This document shows positions 60,383-64,000 of a DNA stretch of 64,000 nt, in pieces. Within the stretch, counting starts at the first letter, position 1; each line of letters begins with the position of its first letter. This DNA is from Bog-473 sp963824195 (lineage in GTDB: Bacteria > Actinomycetota > Acidimicrobiia > Acidimicrobiales > RAAP-2): contig CAWGOJ010000041.1 of assembly GCA_963824195.1 (NCBI GenBank), forward strand, positions 1 to 64,000, written 5' to 3'. The notes beneath the pieces were generated by a model. It did not search any database. It saw only the letters and a list, made by a program, of their open reading frames with translations, and was not told the origin of the DNA. The position numbers and the translations under genes are program-made.

Positions 60383-61036
60383 CTACCGCGGATCGGGCCG
60401 GTCCAGGCTCCAGTGCCGTGCGACCGAGGGGAACCATCTCGTCACGTCCCCGTCCCGGCGGGGGATCATGCCGAACCTGGTGATGGTGCGCTGCCCACCT
60501 TCGTGATCGCCGTAGAGCACGTCGATCGTGAACGGTTGGATGTCGTTGATGTCCTTGCTCAACGCTGCGTAGGCCGGATCCTCCCGATCACGGATGGCCC
60601 CCTGCCAGAACCCGACGTCGCCCGCAGGGATGTACAGATCCCGTGTCTGCATCCTGAACTGTTCCGGATCTGCGTGCGGTGTGTCGCCGTGCACCAGCTC
60701 GGTCATGACGCTCCATCCGAAGGTGACGGCCAGTCCGGAGCCCACATTGCGGACCGAGATGGCCAGGTAGATGCTCCCGTCGACGAACTCGATGATCGCC
60801 TGGCTCCCATCCAGATGAGCCCAGTGGTCGTCGACCCACCGGATCTTCTGAGGCGCGTCGTCCAGTCGCGACGTCACGAGGACCGGTCGCAGGTTGACCA
60901 AAAAGGAGGCCTCGGCCACCCGGGCCGAGCGGTTGGCGGAGCGAACGGCGGCGAAGGTGGCGGCCGCCAGGACGAGTGTCCCGACGGCCGTGGCGAAGGT
61001 GGCAATCGTCGCCCAGTCGATAGTGGCGGTGACCAT
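60383..61036 (-). CDS. Membrane-anchored hypothetical protein (217 aa)
   Basis: From ATG 61036 the N-terminal segment WATIATFATAVGTLVLAAAT is a single membrane helix, followed by RSANRSARVAEASFLVNLRP and a strand-rich soluble domain (SIYLAISVRNVGSGLAVTFG, TIDVLYGDHEGGQRTITRFG). This layout occurs in actinobacterial proteins of unknown role. It converges on the TetR gene, with stops 4 bases apart. Confidence 0.75.
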   Translation of the reverse strand: MVTATIDWATIATFATAVGTLVLAAATFAAVRSANRSARVAEASFLVNLRPVLVTSRLDDAPQKIRWVDDHWAHLDGSQAIIEFVDGSIYLAISVRNVGSGLAVTFGWSVMTELVHGDTPHADPEQFRMQTRDLYIPAGDVGFWQGAIRDREDPAYAALSKDINDIQPFTIDVLYGDHEGGQRTITRFGMIPRRDGDVTRWFPSVARHWSLDRPDPR

Positions 61037-61151
61037 CTCCGCAGGTTACGGCCCGACCGCGCAGTCAGCACGGGGCCTCCGAGCGGAGACTCGAGGCGGA
61101 GACTCGTGGCGGAGGAGCGGGCGGCGGCGCTGCGCTGGCAGACTCTTTCCC

Positions 61152-61523
61152 ATGCTCGACCACATCTCCATCCAGTGCGCTGACTTCGCAAAGAGCGCCG
61201 CCTTCTATGACGCCGTCCTCGCACCTCTCGGTGGTCAGCGTGTCATGGAGTTCGGCCCTGCCATCGGCTTCGGGGTCCCCCCAAACCCAACGTTCTGGAT
61301 TGGGCAGCAGCAGACGGGCGAAGGATTCCGGGAGACGCACATCGCGTTCACCGCTTCCGACCGAGCTGCGGTGCACGCCTTCTTCGACGCTGCCCACGCC
61401 GCCGGGGCCGAAGTGCTGTACGAACCCCGGCTCTGGCCGGAGTACCACGCCAACTACTACGGGGTCTTCGTGCGCGATCCGGACGGGAACAACGTCGAGG
61501 CGGTCTGCCACACCCCGGAGTGA
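61152..61523 (+). CDS. VOC-family protein (123 aa)
   Basis: A compact glyoxalase-fold protein: MLDHISIQCADFAKSAAFYD (metal-ligand His), THIAFTASDRAAVHAFFDAA (second His) and YGVFVRDPDGNNVEAVCHTPE (final Glu). It is close to a family of small lactoylglutathione-lyase-like proteins. Starts at ATG 61152; no strong ribosome-binding site is visible. Confidence 0.9.
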   Translation: MLDHISIQCADFAKSAAFYDAVLAPLGGQRVMEFGPAIGFGVPPNPTFWIGQQQTGEGFRETHIAFTASDRAAVHAFFDAAHAAGAEVLYEPRLWPEYHANYYGVFVRDPDGNNVEAVCHTPE

Positions 61524-61553
61524 CCGTTTGGACCGACAGCCCTTGGATCGCGC

Positions 61554-62339
61554 TCAGCCGTAGAGCGCGATGAAGTGGTCCAGCACCGCGGTGCACGCGT
61601 CGTGCTGGGCGTCTGGCAGCGTGCATGTGGCGAGATACGCGCTTGCCTTGCCCTGTGCCGGCATGAAGAGCATCACCCCGTTCGCCGGATTCTGACCGCC
61701 CGACGGAATTCCGTCGCCGGCCACACCCGCTGGATCCTCGAACCCGATCTCCCTCGACGCGGTCCCGGCGGCGATCTCCCGGACGGGGCGCGTCACGGTG
61801 CATCCCCGGCCAAGATCCTGCCTGGTCGCAGCGGCCGCGCCCGGAAACAGCGGGCACGCCAGCTCCGCGCCCTCCACGGGGCTCGCTCCGGTCTCGTACC
61901 CCACGATCGCCTCGTCCGACGACGACGCCGGCAGGTGCCACCCCGTGTCGGGATCGGACGGCACGGATTCACCCGCAGGAGCGATCAGCAGCCCCCCACT
62001 GCCGTCCGCTCCCTACAGCCCGTGGCACGACCAGTCGGTGGGCCCGATCAGCATCATGATCCCGGCGTCGTCGCTGTAGACGACCAGGTTCGCTGGCTCC
62101 CCGGTGGGCACGCTCACCGTCGCCGAGGTCGGAAGCAGCACCGTCGTCGGTGAGAGGGTGACGGCAAAGGACGTCTGGCAGTGCACGATCGGCAGTGGGA
62201 CCAACGTCGAGCCCTGCGAGCCGGCCGTATCCCGTGTCGACGTCGACGTCGGATGAGACGTGGTAGCCGAAGTGGAGCTCGGCATGGATGCCCCGCCACA
62301 GCCGGCCATCACCACAAGCCCCGTCAACGCCATCCCCAC
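61554..62339 (-). pseudogene. Lipoprotein gene with an in-frame TAG stop
   Basis: From ATG 62339 a lipoprotein signal MALTGLVVMAGCGGA with a lipobox cysteine is followed by a Ser/Thr linker and VPLPIVHCQTSFAVTLSPTT. The frame hits TAG at 62013-62015 after IGPTDWSCHGL and then continues open for another 152 codons with sensible sequence (GADGSGGLLIAPAGESVP, GYETGASPVEGAELACPLFP, ATCTLPDAQHDACTAVLDHF). Both parts are in the same frame, so a single substitution, most simply Tyr TAC or TAT to TAG, splits one ~261-residue gene. Sequence error or read-through are the other options. Confidence 0.75.
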
Positions 62340-62403
62340 GATCCACGCCGTCGGCCCCCTCGCACCCGGCCGCTCCGGCCCAGCAAGCCCCCACCGGCCG
62401 CCC

Positions 62404-63705
62404 CTACGCGTCGACGGTCAGAGCGTCCAGCAGATCGGCGAAGCGCCTCTGCGCCTCGGCCCGCCGCGTCGGGATGTGCTCGGACGGCACCTCGTGGGCC
62501 ACGTACCCATTCAAGATCCGCCGGGCCACCGTCTGGCGATGCACCTCGTCGGGCCCGTCGTAGATCCGGGCCGCCCGTGCCGCCCGATACATCGACTCGA
62601 GCGGCAGGTCGGAGGAGTACCCGAGCGACCCGTGCACCTGGATGGAGCGGTCGATGACGTCGTACAACACCTTCGCCCCGTAGTACTTGATCATCGCGAT
62701 TTCGACCCTGGCCGCCGCCGCCCCCTCCTCATCCATCTTCCAGGCGGCCTGCAACGTCATGAGCCGGGCAGCGGCCATCTCGGCCATGGAGTCCGCCACC
62801 CAGTTCTGTATGGTCTGCTTCTCGGCCAGCATCGATCCGTGCGCGTAACGGGACACCGCCCGCTCGCACAGCATGTCGAAGGCTCGCCGGGACTGCCCCA
62901 ACCACCGCATGCAGTGGTGGATCCGACCGGGCCCCAGCCGGTGCTGCGCCAGAGCAAAACCCGAGCCCTCCCGGCCCACGATGTTCCCGGCCGGGACCCG
63001 GACGTCCCGGTAGATGATCTCGGCATGGTTCCCGAAGCGACCGTACGGCGTGTGCGGGTCCTCCATCGTCGACACGTCCCGCACGATGTCCACCCCGGGC
63101 GTGTCCGCCGGCACGATGATCATCGACGACCCCTGGTACGGATGGACGTCTGGATTGGTCACCGCCATCACGATCAGGAAGTCCGCCACCGATCCGTTCG
63201 AGGTGAACCACTTGTGCCCGTTGATCACCCACTCGTCGCCGTCCCGCACCGCCGACGTGGTCAGCAGCGTCGGATCAGATCCAGCAGTGTTGGGCTCCGT
63301 CATCGAGAAGGCCGACCGCAACTTCCCGTCCAACAGAGGCTTCAGCCACTGCTCCCGCTGCGACTCATCCCCCGTCGCCTCGATACCCACCGCCAGTAAC
63401 TCCGCGTTCCCCGAGTCCGGTGCGTTGTTGCCGAACACCACGGGCGCCAGCGGCGACTGGCCCAGGATCTCGTGCATCAGTCCCAACTTCACCTGCCCGA
63501 ACCCCATCCCGCCCAACGAGGGCGGCAGGTGGGCCGCCCACAGGCTCTCGGCCTTGACCCGCTCTTGGAGAGGCCACATCACCTGCAGCAATTGCTCGTA
63601 GCTGAGGTCGAGGGTCTCGAGCGGGAAGACCTCGTCCCGCACGAAACCACGCATCCACTCCAACTTCTCCTCGAACTCGGGCTCGGTCGAGAAATCCCAG
63701 GCCAT
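62404..63705 (-). CDS. Acyl-CoA dehydrogenase
   Basis: A 433-residue flavoprotein; GGAGGAGC precedes ATG 63705. Blocks include SAFSMTEPNTAGSDPTLLTT (FAD/substrate-binding region), DGDEWVINGHKWFTSNGSVA, DVRVPAGNIVGREGSGFALA, IQVHGSLGYSSDLPLESMYR and IYDGPDEVHRQTVARRIL. It dehydrogenates an acyl-CoA, passing electrons to ETF. Gene neighbours give no clue to chain type. Confidence 0.95.
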   Translation of the reverse strand: MAWDFSTEPEFEEKLEWMRGFVRDEVFPLETLDLSYEQLLQVMWPLQERVKAESLWAAHLPPSLGGMGFGQVKLGLMHEILGQSPLAPVVFGNNAPDSGNAELLAVGIEATGDESQREQWLKPLLDGKLRSAFSMTEPNTAGSDPTLLTTSAVRDGDEWVINGHKWFTSNGSVADFLIVMAVTNPDVHPYQGSSMIIVPADTPGVDIVRDVSTMEDPHTPYGRFGNHAEIIYRDVRVPAGNIVGREGSGFALAQHRLGPGRIHHCMRWLGQSRRAFDMLCERAVSRYAHGSMLAEKQTIQNWVADSMAEMAAARLMTLQAAWKMDEEGAAAARVEIAMIKYYGAKVLYDVIDRSIQVHGSLGYSSDLPLESMYRAARAARIYDGPDEVHRQTVARRILNGYVAHEVPSEHIPTRRAEAQRRFADLLDALTVDA

Positions 63706-63768
63706 TACTGCTCCTCCCTGCCCCGGTTCAGCTACCGGGGCCCCCACCCTGCCACTACCGTGGGCGCC

Positions 63769-64000
63769 GTGACCACAACGAGCCACGTCTCCTTCCGCGA
63801 CGCCGCACCATCCACGCCGTCCTCGCCCCATCCCCAGGCCGGGCCCGAGACCAGCCCGCAGGGCAGCCCGGCGCCCCCACCCCAAGTCGCCCTGCGTGAG
63901 GCGGAGCGGGCCGTCATCGCCTCCGCCGAGCACGCTCTCCTCGACGAGCGCCGCCTCCTCACCAAGGACGAACTGGCCGCGCTGGCCGCGCTGCCCGACG
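63769..64000 (+). CDS. Start of an unidentified gene, cut by window edge
   Basis: From GTG 63769 the frame runs open to the window end (77 codons). A Pro-rich first ~40 residues precede an acidic helical part, ALREAERAVIASAEHALLDE then RRLLTKDELAALAALPD. Too little is present to name a family. It diverges from the acyl-CoA dehydrogenase; CCCCGG-TTCAGCTA-CCGGGG (63721-63740) lies between them. Confidence 0.5.
   Translation, partial: MTTTSHVSFRDAAPSTPSSPHPQAGPETSPQGSPAPPPQVALREAERAVIASAEHALLDERRLLTKDELAALAALPD

Overview
The window reads as chromosomal DNA of a high-GC actinobacterium, most likely of the class Acidimicrobiia. The evidence is strongly GC-biased third codon positions, frequent GTG starts, two probable F420-dependent enzymes (an LLM oxidoreductase and a DDN-type protein), a DUF5522 protein, an HU protein with a long Lys/Ala/Pro tail, a VKOR/DUF929 oxidative-folding pair, and a secreted enzyme with six C-terminal GYW...DGGVF.FG repeats of a kind I associate with Acidimicrobiia. 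The class assignment is inference. No rRNA, tRNA or CRISPR array was seen.

Bases 1-19 kb form a degraded, mobile-element-rich accessory region. It holds the end of an IS110-type transposase abutting a truncated methyltransferase gene, a frameshifted flavodoxin coupled to an intact dienelactone hydrolase, an IS3-type element with recognisable ends (4270-5840) and a broken transposase, a GNAT acetyltransferase, several small unknown proteins, and two membrane proteins (DoxX-like and zinc-ribbon). From 10.7 to 19.1 kb a block is bracketed by two ~100-bp direct repeats. It contains an intact gene of an unrecognised 550-560 aa family with a C-terminal winged helix and a second, broken member of the same family. 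That second copy is split by a 3.38-kb recombinase-in-trio (RIT) element, with three overlapping tyrosine recombinases and terminal inverted repeats. An IS630-type element lies next to it.

From 19.1 kb onward most genes are intact. A diiron ferritin-like protein, an SCP2-like protein and a two-cluster ferredoxin form an overlapping operon behind a duplicated palindromic promoter region (19.1-21.2 kb). Then come an SDR, a VOC/zinc-dehydrogenase pair, a secreted quinoprotein-like propeller, a DUF885 metallopeptidase-like protein, and a minus-strand envelope cluster with VKOR, DUF929 and several membrane or secreted proteins (27.9-34.4 kb). HU, DUF5522, DUF4190, a second zinc dehydrogenase and a second diiron paralogue follow (35.4-39.3 kb).

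At 39.3-42.9 kb, five minus-strand genes are packed with overlaps or very short gaps. Three of them encode two-domain YbjQ-like proteins, six domains in all, with a small unknown protein first and a SnoaL-like protein last. After this come a DDN-type protein, a GH43-like secreted protein, a Lipoprotein_15-type protein, a VOC/CMD/lipocalin-like trio, AIM24, a membrane protein overlapping a methyltransferase, a D12-class adenine methyltransferase whose start codon lies in an 11-bp GATC repeat, PPK2, and a likely catabolic run (LLM oxidoreductase, amidase, cupin, P450). An MFS exporter and a TetR regulator diverge around a perfect 14-bp-arm operator. The right end has a VOC protein, a lipoprotein gene with an in-frame stop, an acyl-CoA dehydrogenase and one gene cut by the window edge.
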